Part shown: positions 4,683 through 5,750 of the stretch, one piece after another
Layout of the letters: every line of letters begins with the position of its first letter
Position numbering within the stretch: position 1 is the stretch's first letter
NCBI GenBank assembly: GCA_003445125.1
Contig: DLVP01000170.1
Span: forward strand, 2,697-8,446
Origin: Oscillospiraceae bacterium
Lineage (GTDB): Bacteria; Bacillota; Clostridia; Oscillospirales; Ruminococcaceae
Direction of reading: 5' to 3'
Length of the DNA stretch: 5,750 bases
Made by a program: the position numbers and the translations under genes
The notes under the pieces: model-generated
Told to the model about the DNA's origin: nothing
Databases searched by the model: none
Seen by the model: only the letters and a program-made list of their open reading frames with translations

Positions 4683-5750
4683 ATGAAAAAAATCCTTGCA
4701 ATTTTCCTGTCGGCAGCAGTATGTTTGGGAACCATGGCTTCCTGCGAAAGCAAAAAACGGTCGGGATTCTCCGGCACCGTGAGCGAATTGGGTTTCAAAC
4801 CTGCGGCGGTAAAGACACGGTGGATTTCTCTGTACGAAAAAGCCCCTTCCGAGTCGGACGACGGTCAGGAAACGTATGATGTGACACAGCCGGTGATCGG
4901 CGACCGTAATCAGGGCTTTTGGTTCACCACCCGTCAGTATACGCCCGGGTGTCGGAATGTGTATCGGCAAAAAACTTATTTCGAGATGGAAAAAACACTC
5001 CTTCCGATTTTTGCCTATGAGCTTTGTCCCGCAGAAGATGAACTGTATTGGATCGGTTGTGAGCCGGACGGAGACACCGTGCTCCGCCTTTGGAAAACCG
5101 ATTTGAAAACCCTGGAAAACACTGTGGTGTACACGCCGAAAGAGGGCACGGTTTTTGCCGCGGACAGCCTGACAGAGACATCCCAAAGAGGCAAAGACTT
5201 CTTCCTTTGGAGCGAATGTGCAAAGACGGGCGAAGGCGGCAAAGCATCGGATACCTTCACGGTCATGGCACTCAATATCGTAAGCGGCGAGATTACCCCG
5301 CTGTTTAAACAGAAAACCGAAATTTCGCGGTATTGCCCGCCTGTGATCTGCAACGGGCATATTGCCTATGTGCAGGAGGACGCGGACGGGAAGAAAATGC
5401 TTGTGGGAATGAACCTGGAGAGCAGAGAAACCGCCGAGCTTCTCGCACTGGATAAAAACACGGACGCGGCGGCATTTGACGGCACGCGGCTGGCGGTGGT
5501 GCTTGACGGGGAACTCTATACCAAAACGCTCGGCGAAAAGGAACTGACACCGGTTCCGGAGACGCAGGGTGTGCGCGATTGCTATGTGTTCGACGGTCTG
5601 CTGATATTTTGCGGGGACGGAGAAGAACAGCAATCGGCGGTGTTTTTGTATGACACGAGAGTTGCGAGAACCATATTTTCTTCGGAAAACTGCGAAGGAC
5701 CGGAAGGCAAGGTGTCGTTTTTGCGAACCCGGTGGGATCCGTGGTACGAG
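4683..5750 (+). CDS. Lipoprotein of unknown function, possible beta-propeller (3' end outside window)
   Basis: The frame is open from ATG 4683 to the right edge, with 356 residues visible and no stop. The product starts MKKILAIFLS, with a lysine pair and a hydrophobic core at residues 4-17, then a lipobox-like TMASC with the acylated cysteine at residue 21. Signal peptidase II cleavage and attachment to the outer face of the cell membrane are therefore expected. Met at -3 of the lipobox is less usual than Leu. After a short linker the protein shows about five repeats spaced 40-55 residues apart. Each has an aromatic/hydrophobic strand, a polar turn and then a strand ending in a DLKTLENTVVY- or LNIVSGEITPLF-like motif (about residues 121-148, 172-206, 225-255, 263-288, 305-331). 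This pattern resembles WD40/TolB-like beta-propellers, but I recognise no named family. Its own promoter region suggests regulation separate from the rhamnosidases. No substrate-binding role can be assigned. Confidence 0.8.
   Translation, partial: MKKILAIFLSAAVCLGTMASCESKKRSGFSGTVSELGFKPAAVKTRWISLYEKAPSESDDGQETYDVTQPVIGDRNQGFWFTTRQYTPGCRNVYRQKTYFEMEKTLLPIFAYELCPAEDELYWIGCEPDGDTVLRLWKTDLKTLENTVVYTPKEGTVFAADSLTETSQRGKDFFLWSECAKTGEGGKASDTFTVMALNIVSGEITPLFKQKTEISRYCPPVICNGHIAYVQEDADGKKMLVGMNLESRETAELLALDKNTDAAAFDGTRLAVVLDGELYTKTLGEKELTPVPETQGVRDCYVFDGLLIFCGDGEEQQSAVFLYDTRVARTIFSSENCEGPEGKVSFLRTRWDPWYE

Noticed and set aside
4629..5633. 334-codon antisense open frame
   Set aside because: It overlaps the lipoprotein gene almost entirely. 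The sense frame has a ribosome binding site, signal peptide and lipobox, while the antisense frame has none.

Overview
The window looks like part of a carbohydrate-degradation locus from a clostridial bacterium (Bacillota), most likely from an animal gut. This rests on three things: alpha-L-rhamnosidase-type proteins, a C-terminal domain of the kind often seen in uncultured Clostridia surface proteins, and AT-rich intergenic DNA between moderately GC-rich genes. No 16S or single-copy marker is present, so the taxonomy is an inference. All supported genes lie on the + strand.

Layout: (1) 1-725 is the 3' end of a gene that runs off the left edge. It begins in a C-terminal beta-sandwich like that of glycoside hydrolase family 78 (GH78) and continues into a clostridial surface-protein domain. 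(2) 755-794 is a factor-independent terminator, directly followed by an extended -10 promoter and a strong AGGAGG ribosome binding site. (3) 838-4354 is a GH78 alpha-L-rhamnosidase with a signal peptide, an inserted LamG-like domain, a complete catalytic module and a C-terminal membrane anchor. A frameshift between about 1111 and 1126 separates the signal peptide from the enzyme, so the locus is either a pseudogene or carries an assembly or sequencing error. (4) 4380-4423 is a very strong terminator with a 16-bp perfect stem. (5) 4424-4682 is non-coding and AT-rich. It holds two 47-bp copies, 45 of 47 bases identical and 143 bp apart, of an element that looks like an ECF-sigma-factor promoter (TGTAGC-N16-CGTCTA). 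(6) 4683-5750 is the 5' part of a lipoprotein gene of unknown function, possibly a beta-propeller, that runs off the right edge.

The first two genes are probably tandem paralogues that remove terminal rhamnose from plant or microbial glycans outside the cell. One ends in an accessory domain and the other in a membrane anchor. The lipoprotein is insulated from them by the strong terminator and has its own duplicated promoter region, so it is probably regulated separately. The most unusual item in the window is this duplicated promoter-like element.
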